NCBI GenBank assembly: GCA_022559985.1
Contig: JAFJTR010000031.1
Span: forward strand, 124,001 to 188,000
Length of the DNA: 64,000 nt
Reading direction: 5' to 3'
Source: Parastagonospora avenae f. sp. tritici 18332-5
Taxonomy: Eukaryota > Ascomycota > Dothideomycetes > Pleosporales > Phaeosphaeriaceae
The position numbers and the translations under genes are program-made. Positions within the stretch are counted from its first letter, which is position 1, and the number at the start of each line of letters is the position of its first letter. A model generated the notes under the pieces. That model saw nothing but the letters and a program-made list of their open reading frames with translations. It was not told the origin of the DNA and ran no database searches. Of the stretch, positions 33,502 through 44,615 are shown piece by piece.

Positions 33502-34511
33502 ATGTCGTGGACCGGTAAGACGCGGCGCAAAGCGACTCTACAAAAGACGGAGACTGAAGGAAGATAGGCTTCAAGAAGGGCGTCAACCGCGCGACGACCC
33601 AGGTTCTTATGAAGACAGGCCAAGTCGAGCGCACCAACGACCGCGACTTTGAGACTGAGCAACGGTACGCTGCCTCCAACCTCTCATACAAAGCCCGCCG
33701 ACTCTCAAGTTATCTGAACCCATACAACTCACAACCCACGCCTTTCATACCCTATTTGTCCCTATACACTTACACGCAGAGTCCGCCTTCCACACCCAGA
33801 TTGAAAGCAAACACCTACTCACAATCCCCCCACAGCCGCTACCGCACCATGGAAACCGCCGCCAACAAACTCCAAAAAGAAGCAAAAGGCTACCTCGACT
33901 CCCTGCGCGCCATGACCGCGTCGCAAATGCGCATCGCCGAGACCATCGACGCCTTCTACGGCGACGCCGGCACAAAAGACGGCGTCTCGCGCTCCTACAA
34001 ACAAGCCGTCACCGACCTCGACGCCGAAACCATCAAAGCGCTCGACGGCCCCTACCGCACCACCGTCCTCGACCCCATCCAGCGCTTCTGCAGCTACTTC
34101 CCCGACATCAACAGCTGCATCACCAAGCGCGAGCACAAGCAAATGGACTATGACCGCATGCGCGCGCAGGTCAAGAAACTCACCGACAAGCCCGACAAAG
34201 ACGTCACCAAGCTGCCACGCGCGGAGAAGGACGAGCAGTTGGCTAAGGCGGCGTACGACCAGCTCAACGAGACGCTGACCACGGAGCTGCCGCAGCTCAT
34301 CGATCTCAGGGTCCCGTATTTGGACCCGAGTTTCGAGGCGCTGGTCAAGATTCAGCTGCGCTTCTGCGCCGAGGCGTATAGCCGTATGGCGCAGGTGCAG
34401 CAGTATTTAGATGCGAATACAAGGGATCAGTATGCGCAGGGCGAGCTGGATGCCAAGGTCGAGGAGGTGCTGCAGGAGATTCGGGATCTGAGTATTGCGG
34501 GGACAGTCTAG
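33502..34511 (+). CDS. RVS161: BAR-domain protein Rvs161/Hob3
   Basis: Exons 33502-33514, 33568-33664 and 33836-34511, giving 261 residues, close to the usual 265. An N-BAR protein that bends membranes during endocytosis and acts at actin patches, as a dimer with an Rvs167-type partner. Clear matches are MSWTGFKKGVNRATTQVLMKTGQVERTNDRDFE, then MTASQMRIAETIDAFYGDAG, LDGPYRTTVLDPI and the end LSIAGTV. The 13-base first exon is fixed by the splice that makes MSWTGFKK. Intron 2 is 171 bp, in-frame and free of stops, so retention would insert 57 residues after ETEQR. Confidence 0.93.
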
Positions 34512-35069
34512 AGTGATGGCGCGGGAAAGAGAAAGACGGGGCCATGGGATATATTAGGGTGGGGGTAAACAGTCCAAGGATGTTTGCTAGGCGTTATTCA
34601 TGAAATGTTTGCATTACTTCCGATTCTGGGTGGAGGGGATTACTTTCACAGAGACGTCAATCACTTCTCACATCACCATCAAAACCACTTGCTCAAGCAA
34701 ATTCAAGATTGACAATGTTTATTAGACCTCAAAGCCTGCGCCCAAAGGAGAGACGATGCTATATGCCGGAATAAGAAATGGACACGGTAGAGGGCGTGGA
34801 AATGCATAAAACGCCGTCCCAATGCAATGCAGACGTGACCCGTGAACCGCAACGTGAGAAATCCCCGATGCCGAACGCCACGCTGAAAGACCGAATACCA
34901 TGGATGAAAACGAACTGTGAAGGGGAAATGTGCTGTGTGTTGGGAAGCCGGATGTGGATAGTGTCGGAGTAGTGAAGGATGGTGCCGAGAAGAGTGGTCG
35001 TGGTCGTGAAGTCGCTTGAGAGAGATGTCCGATGCCCGCTGCACCTCCATCTAACCAAGCCTCTACCGC
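34512..35069. other. Convergent 3' region RVS161 / CDC34
   Basis: 558 bases between two convergent genes, holding both 3' ends. Nothing else recognised. Confidence 0.35.
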
Positions 35070-35892
35070 TCACTTATCCTCCTCATCCTCCTCCTCCTCG
35101 TCGTCCTCATCGCCCATATCCGAATCCATCTCGCCCTCCTCAAGATCACTCTCACTCCCCCCAAAGCTCTCGACATCGCTATCCTCCCAGCTCATCTCAA
35201 AGTCCGCATCGTCCTTCTCCTTGCGCCACGCCGTCTCGTGCGTCGGCATCACGAAGCCCGCGGGAATATCCTGCTTCGACAGCTCGAGGTCCTTGTTGAC
35301 TAGCCCCTTGTACTCGTCGGGTTTGTTGCGCAGCATGACGCCGGCGTCGACGTTGGCGGGCGAGGACACTTCGGCGTCGTCGAGCAGCGAGAGAATGGAT
35401 ATGAGCACCGTTTCCACTCGCTGGACGGGCGACCAGCGCTCGGCCGCGGTTTCGCCGGACATCTCGTCGTCGCCGGGAGGGTGGAGGATGGAGATGCACA
35501 AGCGGCCGTCCGGGTAGATGTTGGGGTGGTACAGGGGGCGGATGAATTTGAAGTCTGGTGGACAAATTAGCATGTGTCTGACATGCTGTGACTCTGCTCT
35601 GTGACGTACCGGGCGGGGAGTGGGGATAGTTGCGGGGGAAGGTCATCTTGGCCTTGAAGTAGCCGCCGTAGTAAAGAGAGTCCTCGTTCAGCACGATGAG
35701 CGCTACGCTCCACTCGAAGACATTCTCGTTGACGAGCTGGGGGTGGTTAGCTGGGTGCTCTGCTTGTGTTTGATCGCCACTGTCTGGATTCCCACTGCCC
35801 ATACGCCGATTGCTTACCTCTATGTTCGTCCACTTCTCCTTGCTAAGCTGCTTGAACTCATTCATGAGCACCCGCTGCGCTGCTTCCGCCAT
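35070..35892 (-). CDS. CDC34: Ubiquitin-conjugating enzyme Cdc34 (SCF E2)
   Basis: Exons 35818-35892, 35610-35736 and 35070-35554, giving 228 residues. It is the E2 that builds K48 chains with SCF cullin-RING ligases and so controls cell-cycle turnover. The HPN motif is at 77-79 and the catalytic Cys at 87 (YPDGRLCISIL). The Cdc34-specific acidic insertion follows it (HPPGDDEMSGETAAERWSP). The C-terminal tail (about 195-228) is strongly acidic (EEEEDEEDK), which in this family binds the basic canyon of the cullin. Intron 1 (35737-35817) is 81 bp, in frame and stop-free. Its SCF partner RBX1 is 5 kb away. Confidence 0.94.
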
Positions 35893-36824
35893 GGTATCTT
35901 CTCTTTCCGGAGCCGAGGGTCAAGCGTCTAGTCTTCGTGAGAGTTGCAGGAAGGGTTGAGCAGCGAGAGTGTTTGGTTGAAGTGGGCGGGGTGGTTGGTA
36001 GTGAGTGTGAGCAGTTAAGCGGGAGGGCGTGATGTTCAGTTTGTGAGAGGTGAGTGCAACGGGGTGATACGGTTGTGATTTAAGGGCGTTTTGGGAGGCG
36101 GGAGATGCATGCATGACCCAGTGCTCTCGCCGAACCGACGCCAGGGTACATCGCGCTGGCCAGCCCGGTCTCGCTCGGAAGTAGCCTAATTCACCGCCTG
36201 CCCTATGCGATCATCCTGCAGCGAATACGCTTTCATTCTGCAACAACCTATTGTTCAATTTTCGCCGTCACCACGCCTTGTTGCTTTCGGCTTTGTTGCG
36301 TTATGAATGGCCAGACACGTTGGTTCCGGCCGCACTTTCCGAGTTCGGAACCAGGGGAAACAGCAGGTGAACCGACATCATCGCGTGATGGTGACCATTT
36401 TGCACGCTTACACATCACTTTGCCATCACAGTGCTTGTGAGGAGTCAGGGTGATTCAAACCTGACTGGACTCACTGCCCACTTCGCCTCTCAATTTATCA
36501 TGCCTGTCTATACATGTCATGAGAGATGGGATACACATCCTCTTGTCACCGAATTATTCGCAACCAATCGTCGGATGAATGACTGCACATGGGTAAGCAG
36601 GACATCACAATCACACCAAAGCTAAGTCATCGTGCAATCAAACTTTTGTATACCCTTATGTACGTGGCATATCTCATGTCTAACTAGCAAGGAGCTCTAT
36701 AATGCTCGCTGTCGTCACCACATAGCCCTCAAACGCTCTAACATGACATTACAAAACAAATACTGACAACCAGGGAACCGAAATCAAAATCTAAACGACA
36801 AAGGAAAACTCGTCAAGGGCAAAA
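35893..36824. other. Intergenic, CDC34 promoter and CorA gene 3' side
   Basis: About 930 bases. Open frames are short and composition-driven. No gene supported. Confidence 0.35.
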
Positions 36825-38804
36825 TCAAATGAAACGCATCCTCTTCGCGACACCCAAGCAGATGGCAACAAACATGCAGATCGTACCCAGGATTCCGAAG
36901 AACCAAGCAAGACTGCCATCCTGCCCAGGAACGCGAACGTTCATGCCGAAGAGACCGCAGATCAAGTTGAGAGGGACGAGAATCGTAGCAATAACCGTGA
37001 CCTTTTGGAGCGTCTCGTTACTAGCGTTGCCCTGAATGACTTGGTCGACTGAGATCTGGGCAAGGTAGTTGGAGTGTGCACGACTCAGCATCTTTTCGAA
37101 ATGCGCCAAGTTGGACATCATGGTAACCACGTGGTCCTGGATATCGCTGAGGTACATGCCCACGTCGCCACGAGGCGCAACGCTGTAGGACTCGTTGCAA
37201 CGCTTTGCAAAGCCTTTGATGACATCAGCCTTGCCGCCCAAGAGTCGGAGAAGCTGCATGACACGCTTGCGACAGTCGCCGACCGAGCGAAGAATAGCGC
37301 GAGAGTCTTCAATGCGCGCGGTGAAAACTTGGTCCTCAATGGCGTCGGCTTCGTCCTCGATACCACGGATGACAGGCGCGAAGCTGTCAACAATGTCATC
37401 GATGAGGGCATAGCAAATCCAGTCAGCGTTCAAGTTGATGTAATCGCGGAGTCGGCTGATACGCTTGCGAACGTTGAGCGTGTGGGGGCTCTCGGTAAAT
37501 GTGAATGTTAGAATGCCCTCCTTGAAGACTACAGCGTAGAAGTTGACGGGCTCAAGATAGTCCTCCGAGTCCTTGTCGGCTTGGAAGAAGGACCGGAACG
37601 AGACAAAGTAGTATTGATGGAAAAGCTCCACCTTCTCACGTGGCTCCTGGAGACAAATATCCTCACGGGTAAGGGGATGCACACCGAAGGCCTTTGAGAT
37701 CGCGAAAACCTCCTCTTCCGTAGGGTTGACCATGTCAAGCCACCAAACACCACCGTCTGGAGGTGGCTCGAACAAGTCGCGGAAGCGCTCGCCGGGCATC
37801 AGAAGACCTTCAAGCTCTGCTGCATGGATAGTGTCGTCGAGTTCCGAGGAGAAGAAGGTCCAGCGATTCTGCCTTGGCTCGATAACGTCGCGCTTCTCAT
37901 TGAAGATGTGAGACAGACCTTCCTCAGCGAGCTTCTCCTGAATCGTGGGGTCGGCATCTTTCAGAGTCGCAGCGTCCGAGTCCTTCTTTGGAACGGTCGT
38001 GTTGCTCGACTTTGGTCGAAGGTCAGAGAAAACCTTGGGCTTGGAAAGAGTCTCGACGCTGGGCTTGTTGTGCAACTCCTGGCCAATAGGCGTCTTGGTC
38101 TGCGGCTCGGCAATGAACTCCTCTAGTTCTTCATAGTCGAAGCGCGTGGTCTTGCCTGGGTCTTCTGAAACAGGAAAGCAAACATCCTCCTCGGCAGAGC
38201 TGTTTGCTGATGATACCTCAATCGTGTGGTGTTCGTCACGCTGGTCTCCATCTATTGTCGGTGCATGACGTGCGGTGCCTCGAGAGTGTGTACGGTGCAG
38301 ACCAAGCTCGACCTCCGAAGGGACATGGCTGTTGACAGTGTTTGCGCGGTCGCGACGGCGGGGACCGGCAAATGCATCGACGGAATTGGGCGGTGATGTC
38401 GAGCGCGACGTGGTCGAAGTGGCACGGGACCGCGACAGACGCTCCACGGCAGGGTCTTGAGGACGAACAAAGGTGCCGCGACGACCACGGGTGTTGGGGC
38501 TCGCAGCTAAGGAGCCTCGACGTATGTATGCCTCAGGCGATAGATGCGCATCGTCGTCGGCGACGGCATTTTCGAAATCCCGGCGGACTGTCTCGCCTTC
38601 GAGAGCCTCGTTGACTTGAAGGAGCAGCTGCGGTCGGTCTTCGAACTGAACGCTTGCAAATGTTGGGCGGCGCGAACGTGGCTGGACAGGGGAGCCAGCG
38701 TCGACTCGGGGAAGCGACTCTGGCTGGTGGCGATGGTCGTCGAGATCAGACACGGGAGTGCTGAACCTCGTCTGCGACATCTCGGTCCTCGGAGTGTCAG
38801 TCAT
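36825..38804 (-). CDS. CorA-type Mg2+ transporter (Alr/Mnr2-like)
   Basis: Single exon, 659 residues. CorA-family channels move Mg2+ down the membrane potential. The first about 300 residues are hydrophilic, Ser/Arg-rich and probably disordered, typical of the fungal Alr1/Mnr2 branch. The CorA core follows: WWLDMVNPTEEEVFAISKAFGVHPLTREDI, QYYFVSFRSF, FTFTESPHT, then a helix with MYLSDIQDHVVTMM. Two C-terminal membrane spans carry the signature GMN at about 620-622 between them (LICGLFGMNVRVP). The protein ends KRMRFI. Vacuolar (Mnr2) or plasma-membrane (Alr) placement cannot be settled. Start at 38804 (MTDTPRTEMSQ); the frame is open upstream but without ATG. Confidence 0.9.
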   Translation of the reverse strand: MTDTPRTEMSQTRFSTPVSDLDDHRHQPESLPRVDAGSPVQPRSRRPTFASVQFEDRPQLLLQVNEALEGETVRRDFENAVADDDAHLSPEAYIRRGSLAASPNTRGRRGTFVRPQDPAVERLSRSRATSTTSRSTSPPNSVDAFAGPRRRDRANTVNSHVPSEVELGLHRTHSRGTARHAPTIDGDQRDEHHTIEVSSANSSAEEDVCFPVSEDPGKTTRFDYEELEEFIAEPQTKTPIGQELHNKPSVETLSKPKVFSDLRPKSSNTTVPKKDSDAATLKDADPTIQEKLAEEGLSHIFNEKRDVIEPRQNRWTFFSSELDDTIHAAELEGLLMPGERFRDLFEPPPDGGVWWLDMVNPTEEEVFAISKAFGVHPLTREDICLQEPREKVELFHQYYFVSFRSFFQADKDSEDYLEPVNFYAVVFKEGILTFTFTESPHTLNVRKRISRLRDYINLNADWICYALIDDIVDSFAPVIRGIEDEADAIEDQVFTARIEDSRAILRSVGDCRKRVMQLLRLLGGKADVIKGFAKRCNESYSVAPRGDVGMYLSDIQDHVVTMMSNLAHFEKMLSRAHSNYLAQISVDQVIQGNASNETLQKVTVIATILVPLNLICGLFGMNVRVPGQDGSLAWFFGILGTICMFVAICLGVAKRMRFI

Positions 38805-39981
38805 CCTGGCGACGGATCGGTGATGAGTGAGCTGCAAGGGTTCTTTAGTCTGTAATTAAGCCAGCTTGTTTTCTTTTTCTAGGCGTTGTCTTGCAGCGCA
38901 AGAACCACGCGGCAAGGTGAGTCGCTTGTGAGCGCTCACCACTAAGGCGCGCTCAACTTGACGACAGGCTTCGCGTAGGGTCCTCCCCTACACTCAGCCG
39001 CTAGGACGTAGTTTCCGGTAGCCAGACTTCCTACCCACGAGGGTAAAAGGAAGGATTGAAAGTGGTAGTGTGTGCGATAGTGGATGTGTGCAGTGTGCGA
39101 AAGCCCAGTTATGGGGGCTTCTTGTAGTCGCCTCCGTAGACCCACGCCTTGGGCCCGACGAAACGGCGGATCGAGGAGAACTTGTGAAGGTAGAGTCCCG
39201 CCAACTTGATGGTATTGTTGGTATGAACGCCGAAGCGTTAGGTGGTGCGTTGGAGGAGTATTGCGACGGCACAAAAACCCCTTTGCGAATCAGAGACAGT
39301 GGTGGGAGACGTCCACGGTTGTTGTTGAGGGTACTGAGTCAGTGGCTCAGCTCGAAGGTTGCAGTCGCTGTGGCCGGTGCGGACAGCGAGAATGCTGGTG
39401 CAGTGGTGTCGGTGGGATTTTGTTGTGGTGGTTGGAAATGAGTCCAGGAGGACGCGTGGTACAGCGTGGGCGAGGAAGAGGGAAGTGGAGGTTATAAAGA
39501 AGCGACCGACCGAAGTGGAGCAGGAACCGACAATTTTCACAAGGAAGGTCAACGGCAACGGCACCGGCGCCGCGATTGGACGGCGATTTGGCCGCAACGG
39601 TATTATGCACGCGCAAAGTGACGCATCCACAGGGGAATCATCGTGGCAATATGGTTCGATTGGGCTCGTATTCCTGTTTGTCTTTGCGGCGCAAACCAGG
39701 GTTGCCAGGCTTTAGAAATGGCCGAACTGTTGTTGGTTCACTGGTTTGCTTCAGGTCCGGCTTTGCGGCTCTTGGGATCCCTGTCAATTTAGCGCATCGA
39801 GAGCGCCCATCCAGAGCGTTCGGACACATCAGACGATTGACCTGCAGCAGCGCACCCACGTCTGCAAACAGTCATACTATACGCGCCAGTCTTAGCTACT
39901 TCGATCCGACAAGTCACTTGCGATTGCAGAGGTGCTAGAATTAAATCGCGCAACCTGCAATAATCCCATCCACCAGGCACC
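38805..39981. promoter_or_regulatory. Divergent intergenic region, CorA gene / SPC1
   Basis: 1,177 bases between two divergent starts. Several open frames of 60-130 codons overlap on both strands, but none resembles a protein family and their codon content looks random. Confidence 0.4.
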
Positions 39982-40385
39982 ATGTCGGACCAGCTGCTAG
40001 AGCAGGTGCGCGATGCATTCGAGGGCCAGATTGTACGCGGCTTCGTCACCATGATGATTTGCATTGCGCTGACAAGTGCAGGACTTTGAGGGCCAGCGGC
40101 TAGCGGAGATGCTGACCACAGTACTGCTGGGTGCTGCTGGTGTATGTCTTGCCAACTCCAGCGATGCTACTGTACTTACAGTCACAGATCGTAGCCTTCC
40201 TTGTCGGCTACTTCACGCAGGACATCCGCATGACCCTCTATGTTGGTCTTGCCGGCACCGCGCTCACATTCCTCGTCGTCGTTCCGCAGTGGCCCTTCTA
40301 CAACAAAAACCCCGAGGACTGGCTGCCAGCAAGCAACGCGAAGCAAAGCTTCAATATCGATGTGGACGGGCAGAAGGTTGGTTGA
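39982..40385 (+). CDS. SPC1: Signal peptidase complex subunit 1 (SPC12)
   Basis: Exons 39982-40032, 40082-40141 and 40188-40385, giving 102 residues. Spc1 is a small two-span ER membrane subunit of the signal peptidase complex that helps exclude membrane proteins from cleavage. The sequence reads MSDQLLEQVRDAFEGQI, then DFEGQRLAEMLTTVLLGAAG, then IVAFLVGYFTQDIRMTLYVGLAGTALTFLVVVPQWPFYNKNPEDWL split over exons. The two hydrophobic stretches and WPFYNKNP are the family signature. For intron 2 the acceptor at 40187 is chosen over a nearer AG (40181) because it gives GAAG-IVAFLVG. Too short in pieces to be found as one open frame. Confidence 0.93.
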
Positions 40386-40600
40386 AGGACATGACATGTC
40401 AGGCAGGACTTTGGGCATGTCACGGGGAATCACCTTGGACAGTTGTTTGCGAGTGAATGGATCTGTTCATTCATCCATGGAGCGCACCTGTGATGCTATA
40501 ACCCCGCTGCTACTGTGACCATTTGAAAGACCTTGTTGCGCCAGACGTCCGAAAGAAAGCACATACCCCATGTACGCCCAACCATGCTGCAGGGCTGTGT
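40386..40600. terminator. Convergent 3' region SPC1 / RBX1
   Basis: Only 215 bases separate the two stop codons, so both 3' ends and polyadenylation signals lie here. No specific signal identified. Confidence 0.4.
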
Positions 40601-41050
40601 CTATCGACCGTACTTCTGGAACTCCCAGTCTCGGTTGTCTAGCGGGCAGACCTGTCGCGTCTTGAGCCATCGCGAAATGCAGTGGAAGTGGAACGCGTGC
40701 TGCAGACTGTTAGCATGAATTCGACTTTAGTAAGAGAGTGAACGTACGTTGCAGATGCCCCAGGCGACCGTGCACTCTTCGCTCGTGGCAGAGGCCTGGT
40801 TCGCCTGGCACTCGATACAGAGGTCCATGATGTGGTTACGGCAAATGGCACAGTTGTCGACGACAATGTCCCAGGCCCAGAGAGCTACGGCGTTCCACTA
40901 CGATATGTTAGCTCTGCCTCGTGGCTGGCTTTAAGTTTGATTGCACACCTTCTTGACTTCGAAGCGCTTCTTGTCGCCTTCAGCGCTTGCATTGGCCTTG
41001 GGAGCCTTCGCCTTTGCTACGGGTGCATCCGCCATATCAACGTCGGCCAT
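40601..41050 (-). CDS. RBX1: RING-box protein Rbx1/Roc1
   Basis: Exons 40949-41050, 40748-40897 and 40601-40699, giving 116 residues. It is the RING subunit of cullin ligases that recruits E2s such as Cdc34 and promotes neddylation. Residues 1-34 are an Ala/Lys-rich tail ending FEVKK, then WNAVALWAWDIVVDNCAICRNHIMD, the Cys/His cluster (CIECQ, CTVAWGICN), and after intron 2 HAFHFHCISRWLKTRQVCPLDN. The last block ends WEFQKYGR, as in orthologues. The acceptor of intron 2 is the distal AG (CTGCAG at 40700) because it gives CNHAFHFHC. Confidence 0.95.
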
Positions 41051-41831
41051 ATTTGTGCGGTATGTAAGATGTGTAGATGTGTAGAGGCGGGGTGTGCGGG
41101 GAGTTGGTGAGAGCTGTTACGGGTGGCGGATGGCGGTAAGTTGCGGAGTTTAGGCGAGTGACGAGTTGAGATACGGGAGGTGCAGCTTGGGGCACCTTAT
41201 GAAGAGTGGCAAAGTGGTTGGTGAGGTGCGCAAAGTTCCCGGTGACTGTGAATGGCAAGGCTCCAGAGCAATGCCGCCAAGACCCACGCTCTCACGCCTC
41301 CACATGCTTCCTTCCCACGAACTACGGGATGACAGTGAAAGGAAGCCGCCTGTCACGCGCAGAAAGATTTAGTTCCCGTGAAGTTATGCCCTATGCCCTA
41401 TTCTCATATTCTTCAAACATGTCAAACCGCTCATTCATGCTTTCCACCAGAACCACCATCACTGATTAGCAGCGCGGCTGCAATCGTCACAGGCCCACCC
41501 TTGTCTTGGCCCATCAGCCTTGTTTGCGTCGTCTCACAGCCCGACTAGCCCTGTCCGCCCAAGTCACCGACGACCAGCCTTCTCTCACAGCACATCACCC
41601 ACTCCCTCAATATCACCTCGGCTCTGCCTCACTCAACTCTATACTCTGGATATGAACACTTCAACCACTCGCGCCTCCACAACGACTTCACCACATCAGA
41701 CCAGCAGCCCGACACCACCGTCATCCCGAACCATCCCGCCGACGTCAACATACCGAGCTAAGAGCGCGCGCCGACGGCCATCCCGATAACCATTGTCGCA
41801 TCACCAGAACACACACACATACGCCTACCAC
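41051..41831. promoter_or_regulatory. Divergent promoter region RBX1 / decapping-enhancer candidate
   Basis: 781 bases. Includes a pyrimidine-rich stretch before the plus-strand gene (41500-41640) and an upstream open frame listed separately. Confidence 0.45.
41652..41789 (+). promoter_or_regulatory. Candidate upstream ORF (45 codons)
   Basis: ATG at 41652 opens 45 codons of Ser/Thr/Pro-rich sequence (MNTSTTRASTTTS...) and stops at 41789, 42 bases before the main start at 41832. If transcription begins upstream of 41652 it would be translated first and could limit downstream initiation. It is not itself a recognised protein. Confidence 0.35.
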
Positions 41832-43517
41832 ATGTCGACAGGACAAGTAACGGCGTCGCCACGCGCCCCTCGGGGCAAGAGCCAGCACGTGCAGGGCGCA
41901 AGCGCGCAGGCGCCGCATAGCAATAATGGCCGGCAAGGGCAGCGACGACCCAGAGGCGGTCGCAATAACCAGAACCAGCAGAATCAGAACCAGGTAGGCG
42001 CGTCTCCCAGCAGACAGCCACACCACGCAGACCCCGCTTTGGCCGAGAGCGCCGTCTTCCCGAGCGAAGAGGCACAGCTCGCGAATGGGCCACGCAACAA
42101 CAAGAAGCACATGCGGTCCCGGCCCTCTGGCGATCGCGTCTTCTCTCCGCCCGGTGCTATGGCCTCGTTGACCGACAGCGAAGGCGCACCCCCCATTCCA
42201 ATTTCTGCGACTCCAGCCAAGAACCAGGGCGCATATGCCGGGCCAACTTTCCATGCTTCTCCTGCGCCCTCTGCTCTTCCCATCCCCAAGTTCTTGTCTC
42301 GCTCTGTCCCAGTCAAGTCTCGCATGGACCCGCCTACTCCGCCGCCCGAGGACAGCTCTGACTCGACAGGTTCGCCCAATTCTTTTGCCGGATCTCCTTC
42401 ACGTGCACCCATCCCCGTGCCTGCCCGCAATGAGATGTCTCCCCTAGACCTGCTATTCAAGGCGGACCGCGCGGAGCGAGCCAAACATGTCGGCGGTAGC
42501 CCTGCGTCTCCTCAATATTTCAATTCTGCAAACCCGGTACGGCCACATCATTACAAACAGGACTCCTACGGCTCGCTCAATGCCCCGTTTCCCATTGAGC
42601 TTGACGGAGAGAGCAGGAACTCGCACATGTCCCCACCTCCAACAGCTTCTCCCATGGCAGTGCGATCTTCTACCGACCCTAACAAAATTCTGCAACTCAA
42701 GGACGTCCAGCAGCAACAGAATAACAACGAAGTCATGCAAGATCTCCTCACCCGACTCTCCATGTCACAGAAGAAACCGACTGCTGCAACTCCCCCACGG
42801 CCGGATACGGAGACACGTAATGAAACCTCCTCGCCTTTCCATGACGGTCAATCCGCCGTTCAGAACGCCTCCGGGCCTACTACGCCTGCTCAAGCACCTC
42901 AGGAACCATCTGACTATCATTACGGGAATAGAAACCTCTCTCCCCTGTTCAAGGCTGCAAAGGGCGAGCCCTCTAAACGCAATTCTGGCCTCCGTACCGA
43001 AATTACTGCAGACTCTCCATTGGTCGCGCAGGGCATGTTTCAAGACTTTCCTTCTGTATCTTCTCCCCCAGCAATGGACCCGAACACGTACTCTCGTAAT
43101 TATCCCGTTGGTGGTAGTGAAATTCCTACAGGTCCGCGGCGCGGATCTCCGTATGTTCAGCCTCATCGTGGCTCACCAAATCAAGTCAATAGACGGACAC
43201 CAGGAAGACAGGCAAATCAGCCTCGACCCGATGCCTACTCTCCTAAACCCGGCGCTACTCCACCAGGCGCCAAAGCAAACAAAGCAGGCTTTAATGGTAC
43301 TCCCGCCTCTGTGAAAAAGCCCGCTACTTCGATGATGTCCTTTGTTCCGGCTTCGGTCTCTGCCAAGCCAAAGCAGCTTTCGTCTTCTGCTCCCTCCACA
43401 GCGGCTGGCCCACCTCCGATGAAGACTTCAACTCCTCCTAATACGTTGGCCTTGGAGCAGGATCTCAAGCGCATGCTTAATTTGAAGATGAGCGATGATG
43501 CGTCTGGCGTTCGATAG
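41832..43517 (+). CDS. Disordered Pro/Ser-rich protein, PNRC/Edc1-like decapping-enhancer candidate
   Basis: Single exon, 561 residues, almost wholly low-complexity (Pro, Ser, Asn, Gln), without membrane spans. An N-terminal basic patch (GRQGQRRPRGGRNN) could bind RNA. Two conserved-looking short motifs stand out: APSALPIPKFLSRSVPV near residue 150, and MSPLDLLFKADRAERAK near 210. This pair recalls fungal relatives of PNRC/Edc1, which use a proline motif to bind Dcp1 and stimulate Dcp2 decapping. A second amphipathic stretch ends the protein (NTLALEQDLKRMLNLKM). The family link is from memory and should be treated as a hypothesis. Start at 41832 follows the uORF. Confidence 0.6.
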   Translation: MSTGQVTASPRAPRGKSQHVQGASAQAPHSNNGRQGQRRPRGGRNNQNQQNQNQVGASPSRQPHHADPALAESAVFPSEEAQLANGPRNNKKHMRSRPSGDRVFSPPGAMASLTDSEGAPPIPISATPAKNQGAYAGPTFHASPAPSALPIPKFLSRSVPVKSRMDPPTPPPEDSSDSTGSPNSFAGSPSRAPIPVPARNEMSPLDLLFKADRAERAKHVGGSPASPQYFNSANPVRPHHYKQDSYGSLNAPFPIELDGESRNSHMSPPPTASPMAVRSSTDPNKILQLKDVQQQQNNNEVMQDLLTRLSMSQKKPTAATPPRPDTETRNETSSPFHDGQSAVQNASGPTTPAQAPQEPSDYHYGNRNLSPLFKAAKGEPSKRNSGLRTEITADSPLVAQGMFQDFPSVSSPPAMDPNTYSRNYPVGGSEIPTGPRRGSPYVQPHRGSPNQVNRRTPGRQANQPRPDAYSPKPGATPPGAKANKAGFNGTPASVKKPATSMMSFVPASVSAKPKQLSSSAPSTAAGPPPMKTSTPPNTLALEQDLKRMLNLKMSDDASGVR

Positions 43518-44615
43518 CTCTATCTTTGTCTCTTTTTTTTTGCGACTTGCTGCATAGCTTGCGATGGGAGCGGTCTTCTACCACTCGAGGCTATCTCTTT
43601 CCCTTTGTCCATATATTTCGAATTGTGTTTATGTAGCCATGTCCCATGGCATTTCATTCGTTTCCCAGTTTTACGGAGTTAATGGCGTTAGAACAGTGGC
43701 AAGCCGGTTGTGTTGGCACGTCACTGGGTCTGGATGGTGTTTGTGTACGATGAAGGATCCTGCAGTACCAGGGACAGGCATGCATGGGCTTCTTCTTGTT
43801 TGGCGCTGTCCATGAACGGCTGCATGAGCGCGGTATACCAAGAGCTGGGTTTTGTGTAGTTCCGGCGTGGACTTGGTGCTTTGGTATACTTTCGAGGTCT
43901 TTTCGGTTACGCTTTGCCCCGGCCCCTCCTCTGACAATCCTCTGCAATCCGACTTTGGATCCAGGCACGACTTCACTCGATCACAACGACACCAAATCAT
44001 CAAGTAAAAATAAAGAAAAATAAAGGGCATGGCACTCCTTCGTCTCCTCCTGGGTGGCGAGTGGTGACCATGTTTAAACCTACATTCTGGCCGTGTTTTC
44101 TGTCGACGTGACGGTGAATCAGCCTCAACCCGGAAAGACATCACCTCCCAATGGGGTCCTACTAACAAAGAATGAAAACCCATGTGGACTCTGCATACGA
44201 ACATTGAATTGACTGATGAATCGCAGCTCGTCGCGCGGTGGGTCTAAATGTTGTTTACCTCTGGTCCTCTCGTTCCTGCCGCTTCTGCCCAATATCCACG
44301 TGGTGCGACGTCATTCCAGCGCGACTTTGCGCGCGACGTTAGACCTGTGTTATACAAACATTTATCCTTCGTTTCGTCTGCCGTGAGTGCAACACGAGCG
44401 TACGCGACAAACACGTGCAATCCGGCCTCAGTTCACTTTCACCATCAACAGCTCACACACGCGTGCACCGTGCACCAGTCATTAGCCTCATTCGCCGCCC
44501 ACAGTCGTCCCACTTTCTTTTCTACCGTCGCGCTACTCACCCAAAATTTTGCTCAACTGGATGTGCACTTAATCTCGCGTACGTTTACTCAACCGTGTTT
44601 CGCGCATAACACACT
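43518..44615. other. Intergenic with long 5' region of the next gene
   Basis: About 1.1 kb. A 123-codon frame (44248-44619) overlaps the next start codon in another frame and has no recognisable features; I do not call it a gene. Confidence 0.35.

Noticed and set aside
39238..39630. Coding genes in the CorA/SPC1 spacer
   Set aside because: Several frames overlap on both strands with random-looking residues; no splice or start support.
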